The notes below the pieces were generated by a model, which was given only the letters and a program-made list of their open reading frames with translations, searched no databases and had not been told where the DNA came from. This document shows, piece by piece, positions 1 to 11,318 of a DNA stretch of 64,000 nt. This DNA is from Thalassia testudinum (Eukaryota > Streptophyta > Magnoliopsida > Alismatales > Hydrocharitaceae). The position numbers and the translations under genes are program-made. How positions within the stretch are numbered: the stretch's first letter is position 1; every line of letters starts with the position of its first letter. The DNA is taken from contig JAZHRO010000003.1 in the NCBI GenBank assembly GCA_037157565.1, positions 67,024,501 through 67,088,500 on the forward strand. Direction: 5' to 3'.

Positions 1-58
1 TTGGGGGTGGAACCTCGGCCAAACCAAGCTCAGCCTCTTCGGCCGGAGTTGTGGGTTC

Positions 59-65
59 TTATATA
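59..65 (-). promoter_or_regulatory. LTR TATA box (alpha LTR, left copy)
   Basis: The minus strand reads TATATAA inside GCCTATATAAGAACC. It sits 81 bp downstream, in transcription sense, of the hairpin at 146-182, the same spacing as in the two LTRs of element E. Transcription would run leftward out of the window. Confidence 0.6.
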
Positions 66-145
66 GGCGCTGGACTTGGTGTGCAGGGTGTGAAGGGCAC
101 GTAATTGCCTGAGGATGGTCGCCGGAGATGGAAAGGAGTTAGGAT

Positions 146-182
146 ACCCAAATCTCTCGTGCGTTCGCACGAGAGATTGGGT
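146..182. repeat. Perfect 13-bp-stem inverted repeat in alpha LTR U3
   Basis: The core is AATCTCTCGTGCG, then TT, then CGCACGAGAGATT, flanked by ACCCA and GGGT that extend the stem past a one-base bulge. The same structure occurs at 49953-49990, 53411-53447 and 60530-60566, with paired substitutions that keep the stem. Confidence 0.85.
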
Positions 183-1004
183 TCACACCAGGGATCGATA
201 TCGGTCTTAAATGGAAGGGAATTCTTCAGAGAATTCTCCTTCCATTTCTGGGAGGGAATCTCTGAGGGATTAGAGAGCAATCCCTCTCCGAACCTCGTCG
301 GAGCTCGGTTCTGCCCTAGCAATGGCGGCAGGACCGGTTTGCAAAGGAGGCGAAGAACCTAGGGTGTTCTCTGCAACGGTATTCAAAAGATAGGGACCAA
401 TTTGTGATTTGGGTGTACTAAATTGCAAAGTAGGTCAAGATGACCTCTCCTTAGGTCCAAATTTTGGTATAAACCTAATTTGGACCTAAGGAATCCAATG
501 GAGAAGTTAGATTTCAGGTTTGACCTCGTTTGACTGGATATTTTGTGTAAAAACCCAAATTAGGTTAATTGAAGAGCTAGGACCCTAATCTAGGTCAAAC
601 TAGGTTCCAAAGGCCAAATTAAGTGTTCTAAACCCTAGAGTATGTTTTTCCATGATTTGTAGAGGGTTTACTTGCTTTTTTGTTCTGACTGGAACCTTGT
701 TAATTTAAGCGGGTCTGTTTTAGGGTTACCAAGTGTCTTTTAGTTCTTAGATTGCACATGAACCCATTTCTGATTGACTTAACCCACTTTTTATCTCATT
801 TAGACCATTTGACCTATGTTTTGCCTCTGAGAAATCCCGTTTATCTACTGCAATGGTAAAATTGTAGTTTTAACCTTTATTTCATGTTTTCTTCTCAGAG
901 CACTTGTTCCTTCAGTTAGGCCTTTTTCTAGGTTATGTAGGAGCTTTTATCTTCTTTATTGGGTCAAAATGAGCTAGTTATGGCTCATGATGAGGCTCTC
1001 ATCA

Positions 1005-1379
1005 CCTATCTAATGCAATGTCCTTATTGTATTAAAAAGACATAAAACAGAGTGGAAAAGCGTAGAAAGCACCTAAATTGCGTGAATGTCAGGTCTTCTC
1101 CGAGATGAAAACGAAAAAGAACTGTATATGTGTTGAGTTTAGTGCCTTCAGCTAGGCACACTATACAAAGAAAAGAAATGAAGAATTCACAAGTGCAGGT
1201 CAGAATTAAAATAAACAGAAGAATCCTCCGACCCGTCAACAGAGGTCCACAGATGTGGACCAGATTGTGGTGCAGACCCATCCCCTATAATCGAGAATAT
1301 CTTAGGTTCTGGATAAAAATTATCCAAAACCTGAAATCAGAATCCAAGCGGGGTCGGGCCTGTGATTTATGAGGATGCA
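1005..1379 (-). other. 3' untranslated part of internal region A
   Basis: This non-coding stretch lies downstream of ORF-X copy A. It contains the internal PPT-like segment (text matching TGATGCAATGCCCTCATTG in copies B and C) and a perfect 6-bp hairpin at 1142-1159 (GTGCCT, loop TCAGCT, AGGCAC). It aligns with 38990-39350 of copy B and 44880-45240 of copy C. The 1.2-kb block that normally separates the internal PPT from the LTR is missing here. Confidence 0.6.
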
Positions 1380-2815
1380 ACCCAAGACTAAAAAGTTGGG
1401 TTATAGAGAATTGAAGCTCAAAAGGATAATCATTGAATGTGTGCTTGAGTTTGACATCCTCAAAACAAATGTCGTAAGGGTTCTGATTTGATGGTTTCAG
1501 ATTAAAAGGAACCCTTCGACTCAATCTTCATTTCCTCCAAAATTAACTTCCCAAATCAGAACTTTCCAGCTCCTATCCTCTTCATTCAGCATATCAAATT
1601 CCAGGACCTCTTGCATATGAATCACCTCGTTTGAAATCTCCAAGTCTAAATGATGTGGTAGAATCAAAATTGACTTGGGTCTAATTATCTCAGAATTAGA
1701 ATCGTCAATAAGCTCAACGGGGTGTAACTGACAATCAAGGCATTGAATTGAATCCTCCAGAAAATGTAATTCTGGATCCATAATGTGTGCCCTAAGATCA
1801 GTTTCCTCAATTATTGGGTTATCAAATGATCAATCAGATTCCTCAGGCCCAATCGTCTCACAGAAATCATTTCAGAAAACTCACGTGAGACTTCGCAACT
1901 TGAATCTTCACCATCAAAGAAATCCAGATCAGTATCAATGTATATCCCAAAATCATTTGTCACTTTCTATTCCAAGGAGATATACATTTCCTTGTAACTC
2001 GGCTCAGGGATCTCAGGTGAAGAAATCAGATCTTCCTTAATTGGCCACTTTAATTTAATCTGGTCATAACACATGTCCCCCTCAACAGGTGCCTGAGCAG
2101 GTTCTGTCATTGGCTTTCCTGAAGAGGCTTCATCCTGGGAATCATCCCAAGATTGAATCAAAGCAACCATGAATCTCATCCTCAATTTCGCTAATTTCCA
2201 AAGTAGAAACTCACCTGGGTTCTTATCCTTAATGTCCTGGAGCCAATCCAACAAAGACTTATTCAAATCATCAATCATTTCAATCGGGGGCTCCAATCTC
2301 TCAATGCAAGGTATTGGCTGAACTTCTAAAGATTGAATGATATTCCTCAAGTTAGCTAGAACCTTATCTTGAACCTGATTAACCTGAACCAAATGAGTTG
2401 GTTCAGGATTGGGTGGGTTTGACATCAATGCAAAGGAATTAACGAATTGAGATTCATTATACCCTTCCTGATAATAGGTCATTTCAGATTGTTCAAAAGA
2501 TGGTGATGACCTAAAGGCAGTGAAATCAGAGGATGGGTAAGGATCGGTGTATCCTTCTTGATTGTCGATCGTATTAGGTTGTGCATGAAAGGAAGACGAT
2601 CTATAATCGATGTAGCTCTGAGAAGGACAAAAATCAGAATCAAAGTGTTCAGGGTTAGACCCTAAACACGGGGGTCCGAAATTGTATCCCCAATCTGAAT
2701 TATCCCAACTAACTGATGGTTGATTACAGTATGAGTCGGGATAATCATCATGTTGAGGATAATTCACAACAGGAGGGAAAGAGTGGGAATGCATGAAATA
2801 TGTGGAAGGATTCAT
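1380..2815 (-). pseudogene. ORF-X copy A (domain-less ORF of a non-autonomous retroelement), frameshifted
   Basis: The first open segment runs from ATG at 2815 to a stop at 1967. After a frameshift near 1965, homology resumes (DFGIYIDTDLDFFDGE) and continues through 1781-1521 and 1524-1380. The N-terminal half is rich in Tyr, Ser, Asn and Pro. It is followed by a helical, possibly coiled-coil block (VLANLRNIIQSLE... to IQSWDDSQDE) and an acidic C-terminal half. Copies B and C share the start M-x-P-S-T, the SWDDSQDE motif and the C-terminal GLxLH block. No CCHC knuckle, protease, RT or integrase motif is visible. It follows the leader directly, where gag sits in the related region 2. The function is unknown; a structural or Gag-like accessory role and an env-like remnant are both possible. 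Confidence 0.6.
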
Positions 2816-2851
2816 AATACACGGGAGCAAGAAAGGCGCCCTACAATACAA

Positions 2852-4033
2852 ACAATCAAACCTGTCCTTAAATGGGTTAGCCTAAAGACCTACAGACTCC
2901 CAAAACCCATCTTGAGATAAAGGAACGATTTGATCTACTTCCGTCTATTCAATCCAACCAGTTAGAAGGAGGGACTGGGGAGAAGGTTCTTCCTTTGGGT
3001 TGCACCTCCGGTTCCTAGTGTACACCCCAGCTGCGATCGTTTGACTCTGCTCCCCTAGCTAGACATCAGATTGAACAGTAGAAATAGACTAATCGAAAAT
3101 AATCTCGGTGTGGATTCTGAAGAGCGAGTCCAATCCTTAAGGCCAATGTCTACTCTGTTTTATTTAGGGCTAGGTTTGAATGTGCTTTGGAATGTGATGG
3201 GCCATTTAAATGGGTTGTGCCCTTAATGATTGATTGATTTGTGTGTGCGTGCACAACCAATGGTTTTCAAGCAAGATTATTTTTTATGTGGTGAATTTTA
3301 CGGTTCAAATCTTGCTTAATAGCTTTTAGGATTCAACTTTAGCTGTTTTCAAACAAGTTTCATTGGCACACCAGGTTTTCAAAGCACGGGTGAAAATGTT
3401 TTCCTTTGAAGCTTAAAAATAATGTGGAGTGCCTGGTAAATCCCTAAAAATTGAACCTAATCGGCAGCTACATGATGAGTTGATTTTATTTGAAGTGGTA
3501 CGGCCCAATCAACTTAAACAATTTGCCTAATGCACCACTTAATTAGGCACACAAAGATGGTTAACCTAGAATGATTTATATTCTTTTATGTGTTGCTTTA
3601 TGTGTACCGATTCCACATATTAGAACCTGGTTGAGTAGAAACAAATCAATTCCATTAAGTGCCTTTGAATGTGGGTGTACGTTGTGTGTTTGTTGAAAAT
3701 TGCCCCACAAAATTATCTTTTTATTTTTTTTATTTTTCTTTTATATATAAATGAAGGTGGAATGAATGTGAGTGAGAATCCAAGAAACCAAACTATTCCA
3801 AGGATTTATGCAAACACCTAGGTTAATTGGAATTTGGATTTAATGTGGCGAATGAAATCTATGGAGGGGGAAAGAATGGGGGATAACTTACAAAACCTTC
3901 CACAGTACTTTACTCCAATCTACCGCTTTTGCTCATCTCAAAAGAGTACCTGCAATTACAATAAGAAAGGAGAAAAGTGAGGTAAATGATTTGTAAGTTA
4001 CAAAACGGGAAGAGAAATCAAAGAGCGTCGCCT
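2852..4033 (-). other. Leader of internal region A
   Basis: About 1.2 kb of untranslated leader lies between the PBS and ORF-X. It aligns over its length with the leaders at 8400-9593 (a gag-bearing element) and 40917-42073 (copy B). Shared landmarks include CCAACCAGTTAGAAGGAGG, CTAGCTAGACATCAGATTGA and CCTTAAGGCCAAT. A 3'-splice-site-like motif lies at 3950-3951. No coding potential is apparent. Confidence 0.7.
3950..3951 (-). promoter_or_regulatory. Candidate 3' splice acceptor AG downstream of PBS (A)
   Basis: The minus strand reads a pyrimidine-rich run, then TTGTAATTGCAG/GTACTC, about 83 nt downstream of the PBS at 4034-4050. Equivalent sites occur in every element of the window where the PBS region is visible. 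Confidence 0.45.
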
Positions 4034-4112
4034 CCCTGGCAACAGCGCCAAAATGTCGAATGCACGAATTGCTCCCTGGCAAAGGTGCCAAAATGTTGAA
4101 CGCACGAATCGC
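4033..4112 (-). repeat. 40-bp tandem duplication of PBS plus LTR edge
   Basis: Two 40-bp units (4033-4072 and 4073-4112) each contain a tRNA-Asp-type PBS on the minus strand (at 4034-4050 and 4074-4090) followed by the first bases of the LTR (TGTCGAATGCACG and TGTTGAACGCACG). The PBS identity follows from comparison with TGGCGCCGTTGCCGGGGA, the complement of the plant tRNA-Asp 3' end. The duplication gives this element two primer sites and two possible LTR edges. Confidence 0.8.
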
Positions 4113-4316
4113 TATCGCTAACGTGTTCAATTTTGGAAAACCTATCGTTGTAGTATGAAAGCGAAGAATTCTTGTTCAACAAATAAAATTTATACCGAAA
4201 TGAAAATTCTAGGTTGAACACAGGGAGGCGGACGTTTGATTTAAAAACTACACGTTTTTTTTATTTGTCACGGAATAATTAATTTAAAACTATCTAATTA
4301 TTTACAATAAATAGAA

Positions 4317-4345
4317 GAGAGAGAGAGAGTAAGAGAGAGAGAGAA
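4317..4345. repeat. GA microsatellite in beta LTR
   Basis: This is a GA/AG dinucleotide run interrupted once. The equivalent position in the second LTR (9841-9860) and in the LTR at 13858-15127 (14035-14090) also carries GA runs, so it is an inherited LTR feature. Confidence 0.8.
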
Positions 4346-4915
4346 TACTATACATAGAAATCAAAATGAGATGTAGAATAAACAAAGAATTTATCATTAA
4401 GGAGATTGTTCATTACAACTAGAAAGCATAAAAGAATTGCACTAGAAAGCGATAAATTTACTCTAGAAAGCATTAAAAGAATGGAGGGAGAAATGTCCTC
4501 CTCGACGGTCGCTTGGAGGACGAGCAAAACTACTCAAGAAAGCAGTAAATCTATACTAGAAAGCAGTAAAAAGAATAGGGAGAGAGAAATCTTCCTCGAC
4601 AGTCTCCTGGAGGACGAGCCGGACGGGACGACGCCTAGACGAAGCAACACAAAGCAGGATGAAGGAGGACGAAGTAGAAGAATGGGAATAGAGCAGCATG
4701 CCGTCGTCGTCGTGGGATCCACATCCGAAGGGGGACTAAAATTTGGACTTTATCTCGCGAGAAGCATCCCGGGTGTGGGACAAGCTTCTCTTGAGCTTTG
4801 GAGAGGTAGAGAAGAGAAGGAAGGGATGAGAATTTCCTATGGGGGGTCTCCTTTCATAGTTGCAAGGAGTGGGGGCACAATGGACATTACAACTTTAAAA
4901 TAATAAATGAGGCAT

Positions 4916-4945
4916 CTTTAGTGACGGATTAATCCGTCACTAAAG
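4916..4945. repeat. 30-bp perfect palindrome upstream of LTR TATA position
   Basis: CTTTAGTGACGGATT is followed immediately by its exact reverse complement. It lies about 57 bp upstream, in minus sense, of a decayed TATA box (minus strand CTATGAAAG, 4851-4859). The homologous palindrome at 10311-10346 carries a paired C-to-T/G-to-A change (GTGACGG to GTGATGG) that preserves the symmetry. Confidence 0.9.
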
Positions 4946-5194
4946 CCCCCAATGTTGGAGTAGCTCCCGTACCCATGCGCGCCTCCACGGCTGCCTGCTT
5001 CTACAATGCATACGCACGTCCATCAATTCTCAGCCGTTCGATCGCGAGATCGGACGGCTTAAGACGCATCTCCGCCTGCTCGTTGTGTGCCTGCTTGGCG
5101 CATGCGATCACACGTTCAATCGTGCGTAAATGCTATCAGGCGCACGTGGCCATCCGATCGCGATCCAACGCCCGCCCACGCTCAATCGCCCACA

Positions 5195-5275
5195 CCTTCC
5201 AGCACTTCGCTGTGGCTCGAACACACGCCCGCCGCTTGCGTAAGCGCGCTCGACCGCTGCGCTATGGGGCGCGGA
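5195..5275 (-). other. tRNA-like relic in LTR
   Basis: On the minus strand an A-box-like TAGCGCAGCGGTCGA (5250-5264) is followed by a B-box-like GTTCGAGCC (5214-5222). The D-arm pairs GCGC with GCGC and four T-stem pairs form, but the acceptor stem does not close and the anticodon loop is too short. It is probably a decayed tRNA or SINE-derived piece carried by the LTR, not a functional tRNA gene. Confidence 0.4.
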
Positions 5276-5866
5276 TGGTCGAGCAGACGATTTTAGGCGC
5301 GGCTGACCACAGCCATTGGATCAAGATCCAACGGTGGAGAGTGAGCAGGTGCAGGGCTTCATAGAATGTAAGCGGCCGTTTGGGTGGCCGAGATGGCACC
5401 ACGTGGCACCATCTTGGCCGTCCATCTTCTAGAAGTTGTAGATGGTGCCACGGATGTCGGATTGAGTTGATTTTTGTGTCGTTGGCTGCGATCGTCAATC
5501 CAAATTCATCCGTGCGGTCAGATTTGTCATCTGAAGTGCGAATTTACACAATCCTGGCCCTTGATCTTCTAGGGTTCCCCGGTCACTATCTGATGCTACG
5601 GATGCCTGATTAGGGTGATCTTGGAGTCGTTGAACTCCAATCGTCGCCCTGATCAAATCCATACGGTTGGATCTTTGATCCGAGGCCCCGATAAAATGTT
5701 TACCCTATCCAAGCACATAAAAGGAGACAATTAACCTCCATTTTATTCAAGCTACTCTAAATGCAAGATGATGCATGTTATGCAATATTTATATCATGAA
5801 ATGCAATCCTATGCTTAAGAGCATGCATAAATAGACATTTTAAGTAGTGTAAATGTGTTTACATCA

Positions 5867-6779
5867 CATATATAACTACATATACACCTATATAATTATA
5901 ACCATATATATATACATATAGATATATATTTTCACATATACATATATATACATATTTTCATATCACCTACCACACGTTGTATCGTGGGAATATCTGCACC
6001 AGTTGTTGATACTCCCCGATACACGCGTACAGAAAGCGTCTTCGCACACATCTTCCACCCATCCATACTACACTTCACGTGGCACTTCGTCCTGTCGGTT
6101 GTGTCTTCCTAGACGATGATCAACTCGACATCATGCTACATGCCATTTCCACCTCCACCCCCACCCCAATATACATATATAATATATACATATATATATA
6201 CTATATTTACCTTATTTCTATTTCTTTTTCTTACCATTAAAATGATAAAAAAATATACAAAAGAGAAAAGATAATCCTTGACTTGCTGGTACTCAGTCCT
6301 GCGAATGGCAAGACCAGTTTTGAACCCTAATTTGGCTCGAAGCCAAGAACCTGATTTTGAGGGTGTACCTCGACGACAAAAATTATCAGAAAAAAAAATC
6401 TTAAATAGAAAAACACCAAAAACATAATAAATGAATGGAAGTGATTCATTGAAAGAAAAGCATAGAAACTTATTCACCTCTAATCCCACTTCCCTGAGTT
6501 TGACCCTGGGCCTAAAAGTGACTAAGATAAAATCAACTAGGCCAGGTTAAAAGATTTTTGTGAAAAGATGGTTATGCTCGATTTAGGTTAACCACTATAC
6601 GCATTTCAATGATTAAATCGCCATATTAACACAACCTATTTGGGCCCGACCAGTGGATCCTAAGTTTATTTAGCACTCCTTAAGGTAATAGAATTAACAA
6701 ATGCGTACAGGTTTGGGTCTTTGAGAGGGTTCGGAGAGATTGGAGGGGCTTCATTAGATTTGAGGAAGAAGTAGAAGAG
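5867..6779. repeat. AT-rich microsatellite and non-coding 3' remnant of region 2
   Basis: 5867-5965 and 6165-6205 are TATA/CATA dinucleotide-rich. The rest has no coding homology that I can see. If region 2 is an Athila-like element, its protease and pol genes should lie here, so they have been deleted. Confidence 0.6.
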
Positions 6780-8380
6780 GAAGGACCCTACTCAACCACC
6801 TAAGCATGTGCGTGTGGATCCCTCTGATTCCCGTACGCATGGGCTTGATTACCCGGTTTCTGGATATTATGCTGGTTGGGTATGGGTTGAGATGGTAGAG
6901 ATCCGGGTTGATGAGAATTAGCAATGAACCCATTTCGCAAGTTGTCTAGTGAGGTTTTCATTTGCTGCATGAGCTAGAGTATAGCTCCTTGCATCTCTAC
7001 CATTTGTCGGTTCAAATCAGCCTGCCCTACGGGTTGACGAGCATTGCAAGCTAGCTGATTGACCTGATCCGAGGGTAGCTGAGTGTAAGTATGACCCGGA
7101 CCCATTGGTCATTGCGAAGCATAGTTGCTGGGTTGGAATTGGGTCAGCTGCCCTAGATTTTTCCAAGAGAAGTTAGGGTGGTTCCTCCGACATGAATTAT
7201 AAGCATTAAAGTAAGAGTTGGACCTAACATTCTCTTGTATAGTGTAGACATCCTCATAGGGTGAGGATGGAGAGAAAGAAAGAGAGGGATCAGAGAAATT
7301 GGGATCAAAGGCACTAGTTTGGAACTCGTGGGGTTCCGAATAATGCTGGCTCACAGGTTGAGCAGCATCAAGTAGATTCACGAACTCCCATCTAGAAGGA
7401 GCTTGCAATGAATGGAATCCCAAATTCTGGCATTGAGTGGATCGAGAGTTGTTCATTGAGCATCCAACCTTCCACTCTTCCATTCTTTTAGTAACCAAGT
7501 CCACCTTATCATGTTTATTACAAATCAATTCCATATCGATTGTATGAGAGTCGTGGACTTCATTAACATTCGATCTAGGCTGCTGGACCGGTTAAATGTA
7601 TCCATGGAGGCATGATTGATTGAATTCTCACACATCTCCTCAAATAAATCATGCGCTCTATTTGCATCTTTGTTGAGGAAATTGCCTCCGCAAGAAGCAT
7701 CCACGTGATTTCTAAGTTTCTCAATCAACCCATGGTAGAAGATCTGCACGAGTTGCCATTTCGGCACCTCGTGGTGTGGACACCTCCGCAATAAGTCTTG
7801 GAATCACTCCCAATCAACATGAAACTACTCCCCCTACCACTGGATGAAGGTAGTAATTGCCCATCTCAAAGCATTGGTACATCCTACAGGGAAGAATTTC
7901 TTCAGGAAGGTCGATTTCAAATCATTCCAAGTTGCAATTGGCCTTCCTATAGTCCTGTACCAATGAGCGGCTTTATCCCTAATAGAGTAGGGGAAGAGCC
8001 TCATGATCATCTTCTCCTCATTCACATTTCGTGCCTTGTTGGTCTGGACGAAAGTGGTCAAGTCCTTGAAGTGCTGAAATGGGTCTTCTGAGCCAAGCCC
8101 ATGGAAATGTTTGATTAGACTTAACTCCTGGGGCTTGATTTCTACGTCTCCGGTAAGAATCTAGGGCTATAATTTGAAGGATCGTAAAAATCCTCAAGGG
8201 CTGAGCACCCTGCATTCTCTACATTTGTTCCAGCTACCTTTGAAATACCTCCTATGGATGCTGAGGCAGAGGAGGTTGTTGATCGGCCATGGGATCAATT
8301 TGGCCAAAATCCAATCTATGCCTCCTAGAATACTCTAATGGTCCTTCCAATCGGGGATTCAGTGACCTCCTTCCCAGCAT
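6780..8380 (-). pseudogene. Gag pseudogene of internal region 2 (Athila-like)
   Basis: The likely start at 8380 reads M-x-GRRSL, as at the gag starts of elements H (31075) and, with one change, Y (23492). The gag core is recognisable in pieces: RDKAAHWYRTIGRPIATW, FLKKFFPVGCTNALR, WQLVQIFYHGL, DASCGGNFLNKD and DLFEEMCENSINHASM (8061-7525). A linker with NPNFSWKNLG follows (about 7150), then a coiled-coil-like tail (VGQADLNRQMVEMQGA, near 7000). Frameshifts and stops interrupt it several times. The Gag of this lineage lacks an obvious zinc knuckle, as here. No protease or pol follows. Its leader matches those of ORF-X copies A and B, so this gag-bearing element and the ORF-X elements share packaging-region sequence. 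Confidence 0.85.
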
Positions 8381-9593
8381 AAGCTAGGAAATGGTCAGAA
8401 GGACTATGGATAAGAACCCTGCAACAGAACAAAACAAGCATGTCCTTAAGTGGGGTAGCCTAAGGATCTACAGACTCTCAGAATCCACCTTATGATTATA
8501 GATGATTTACTCTACTGTGCTCAATCCAACCAATTATGAGGGACTAGGGAGAAGGTTCTTCCTTCGACTTGCACCACTAGTTCCTAGTGTACCCCCCAGC
8601 TGCAGTCGTTTGATGCTACTCCCCTAGCTAGACATCAAATTGATCAGTACAAGCAGGTTAATCATAAATAATCTTAGACTAGACCCCAAAGAGCGAATCA
8701 GTCCTTAAGGCCAACATCTACTTGATTTTATTTAGGCCTGGGATTGTAGTGCTTATGGAATGTGGTGGGCCCCTAAAATAGGTTGTGTCCTTAATGATCA
8801 ATTGAGTATGTGTGAGTGCTTGCACAACAAGGGTTTTCAAGCAAGATTATTTATGATGAGTAGATTTTAGGGTTTAAATCTTGTTTAAGTAGCTTTTAGG
8901 GTTTAGAATTAGGTTTAACTCAATCAAGTTTGAGGCAAACCAGGTTTTCAAGCACCAGTGAAGATCACTTTCCTTTTGAAATAAAAAATAAAGTGGAGTG
9001 GCTGGTATGAACCTAAATTAAAAACCTAAAGAGGAAGCTACTTGGTGAGTTGATTTTAGGTTGAGTGGTGCAGCCCAAAAAACTTAAACAATTGCCCACA
9101 ATTGCAGCACTGATTCAGGCACACAAAATGATTAACCTAGACTGATTTCTACACTTTTATATATTGATTTGTGTGCACCGGTTCCACATATCAGAATCCG
9201 ATTGAGTAGAAGAAAATCAATTAGGTTAAGTGCCTTGAATGTGGGTGTATGTTGTGCGTGTGTTCGCTTTATCCCACAAAAGTATCTTTTTTGTTGATTT
9301 TCTTTTATGCGAGGGTGAAGTGAATGTGGGTGAAAATATAAGCAACCAAACTAATCCTAGGATTTATGCAAACACCAAGGTTAATTGGAGTCTGAATTAA
9401 TGTTGTGAAATGAAATCTATGGATGAGAAAAAATGGGGAGCTCTTACAGTCGTCTTCAACTACACTTTACTCTGATCTACCACCTGATGATTCCCTGATC
9501 GAGCTATCTGCAAACTAATAGACAAGAGATAAAGCAAGTTAAAAAATAGTAAAGTGCGCAAAATGTGTAAAGAAGATCGAAAAATCATTGCCT
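8381..9593 (-). other. Leader of internal region 2
   Basis: This 1.2-kb untranslated leader is homologous by eye to the leaders of ORF-X copies A (2852-4033) and B (40840-42073) although the coding content downstream differs. A splice-acceptor-like position lies at 9508-9509 (minus TTTGCAG/ATAGCTC), 85 nt from the PBS. No gene is visible. Confidence 0.75.
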
Positions 9594-9610
9594 CCCTAGC
9601 AATGGTGCCA
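9594..9610 (-). promoter_or_regulatory. PBS, tRNA-Asp type (region 2)
   Basis: The minus strand reads TGGCACCATTGCTAGGG, a decayed complement of the plant tRNA-Asp 3' end, three bases inside the LTR that starts at 9614. Confidence 0.8.
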
Positions 9611-9613
9611 AAA

Positions 9614-11318
9614 TGTTGAAGGTAGAAAACTACGCATTTGGAGGTGGATTGGAAAACCTGTCATTGTAGTTCGAGTCACGAAGAAATCCATTGAACAAAT
9701 AAAATTTATACAGGAAAATCCATAAAGAAGTTCCGGGTCAAACACAGGGAGGATACGTTGATCTCAAAATCTGCAATTATATTTTCTTTTGTATTATTGT
9801 TTAAAAGGCGAAATAATCAAAATGGAATCAATATAAACAATAAGAGAGAGAGAGAGAACAATCACTTGGTATTTGAATAATGTTTTACAACTAAGAAAGC
9901 GGGGAATGATTACACTAGAAAATGGGAAAATGTTACAACTAGAAAGTAGGAAATTCTACTCTACAAAGCAATAAAAGAAAGGAGAGAGAAGTTATCCTCC
10001 TCGACGAATGCTTGGAGGACGAGCCGGATGGAGGCAATGCCTAGAAGACGGTGGACGAGGAGGGAAGAAGGAGGATGAAATCGAAAGAATGGGAACGAGG
10101 CAGCACATCATCGTTGTCATGGGATCCACTTCCGGAATGGGGGAGAAAACTTCGTTTTAGCTCTTGAGGAGCATCCTGGGTGTAGGACAAGCTTCTCTTA
10201 AGCTTTGGAGAGGGAGAGAGAAGGGATGAAGAAGTGGAGGTTGGAGGGCTATATATAGGTGTAGATTGGAGTGGGAAAATGGGTCATTTCATCTCAAATC
10301 ATTAATTCAGGGCCTTTAGTGATGGATTCATCCATCACTAAAGGCCTGAACGTGGCCGACGTGTGCATGTCACATGTGCCTCCCCACCTTCCGAGCCTAA
10401 ATGCACCCGGGCACATTTGGTTGATCTCAGCCATCCTATCATGAGATCGGACGGTCAAAATCAATCCTCGCAGCTCCCGTTCAAAATGCTTCTGCTGTGC
10501 ACCCACGTGCGATGAGGCATGCAGACGCACATCATTGCGCACGTACGCGATCAAAGGATCCTCCATGCGCCATGCCTCCCCTAGGCCACCTGATCTCCAT
10601 CTGGCAGCCAAATCGCGCAGGCGTCCACACCCATCTGAATTAAGGCGCTCAACGTGGCTCGATCACGCGACCCCTCGCTCACCTACAGGGACACAACCAC
10701 TACGCTGAGCACCCATCTTTATCATGTAGAGGAATTGAGCACATGGATCTGCGACTGTTGGATGGGCATCCAACAGCGGAGATTTGCCAAGTGGGCGAAG
10801 AAGAAAAGCAGAGGTGGGTCCTTAGGGTCGGTTAGGTGGCTGAAATGGTGCCACATGGCACCATCTTGGTCATCCATCTTCTGTGTGTTGTAAACGGTGA
10901 CACGTATGTCGGATTGGATAGATTTTCACACTGTTAGGCTGTGATCATCGATCCAAACCCATCCATGTGGTCGGATTTGTCACCTAAAGTGCAGATTGGC
11001 ACCATCTTGGCCCTTGATCTTTAGGGTTCCTCGATCTCTATCTAGTGCTACGGGTGTCCGATCAGGGTGATTTTGGAGTCATTGAACTCCAATCGTCACT
11101 CTGATCAGATCCGTACTATTGGATCTTTGATCTGATACCCCGACTAACAAGTTTCTCTATCCCTGGCCAAAAGAAAGAGATAATTACTATACAATTTATA
11201 CAACTTGACCTAAATGCATGATTATGCATATTATGCAATGTTTACAATGTATGATGTTAATATGACACTGAGAATAGCATTAATATACATTTTAGGTTAA
11301 TCAAGTGTATGCACATCA
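9614..11318 (-). repeat. LTR, family beta (5' LTR of region 2)
   Basis: The LTR is 1705 bp, minus-oriented, TGTTGAAGG...GCACATCA. Its partner is 4094-5866. It holds a TATA box at 10250-10258 (minus CTATATATA) and a perfect 17-bp-stem inverted repeat at 10311-10346. U5 carries the GTCAAACACAGGGAG motif (about 9735) found near the same place in all beta LTRs. No host gene is visible. Confidence 0.85.
10311..10346. repeat. 17-bp perfect inverted repeat, 2-nt spacer, upstream of TATA
   Basis: GGCCTTTAGTGATGGAT, spacer TC, then the exact reverse complement. It lies 52 bp upstream of the TATA box in minus sense and is homologous to 4916-4945 with a compensating base-pair change. Confidence 0.9.

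Larger units (their letters stand above)
1..1004 (-). repeat. Partial LTR, family alpha (minus-oriented, cut by window start)
   Basis: This is the U3-side part of a long terminal repeat in minus orientation, ending in CA at 1003-1004. It aligns by eye with the LTRs of element E (51556-54267 and 58608-61375): shared landmarks are a TATA box, a long hairpin 81 bp upstream of it, and the terminal text GAGCTAGTTA...CTCATCA. It directly abuts internal region A at 1005. The right LTR of region A (4094-5866) belongs to a different family, so the two ends do not match and the junction at 1004/1005 is probably a recombination or deletion scar. No gene is seen in it. Confidence 0.75.
4094..5866 (-). 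repeat. LTR, family beta (shared by internal regions A and 2)
   Basis: The LTR is 1773 bp, minus-oriented, starting TGTTGAACG beside the PBS and ending TTTACATCA. It is homologous by eye to the LTR at 9614-11318: GA-repeat stretch, ACTAGAAAGC repeats, TCCTCCTCGACG, GGGATCCACTTCCG-like text and a 30-bp palindrome. It serves as the 5' LTR of region A and, by position, the 3' LTR of region 2, so LTR-internal-LTR-internal-LTR form a chain. Short open frames inside it have no homology between copies. Confidence 0.8.

Noticed and set aside
4406..4903. 165-codon open frame in the beta LTR
   Set aside because: The homologous LTR at 9614-11318 does not keep it open, and it shows no protein homology.
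6136..6489. 117-codon minus-strand open frame
   Set aside because: It reads through a TATA microsatellite (VYIYVYIIYVY) and a Gly run from repeats, so it is not a gene.
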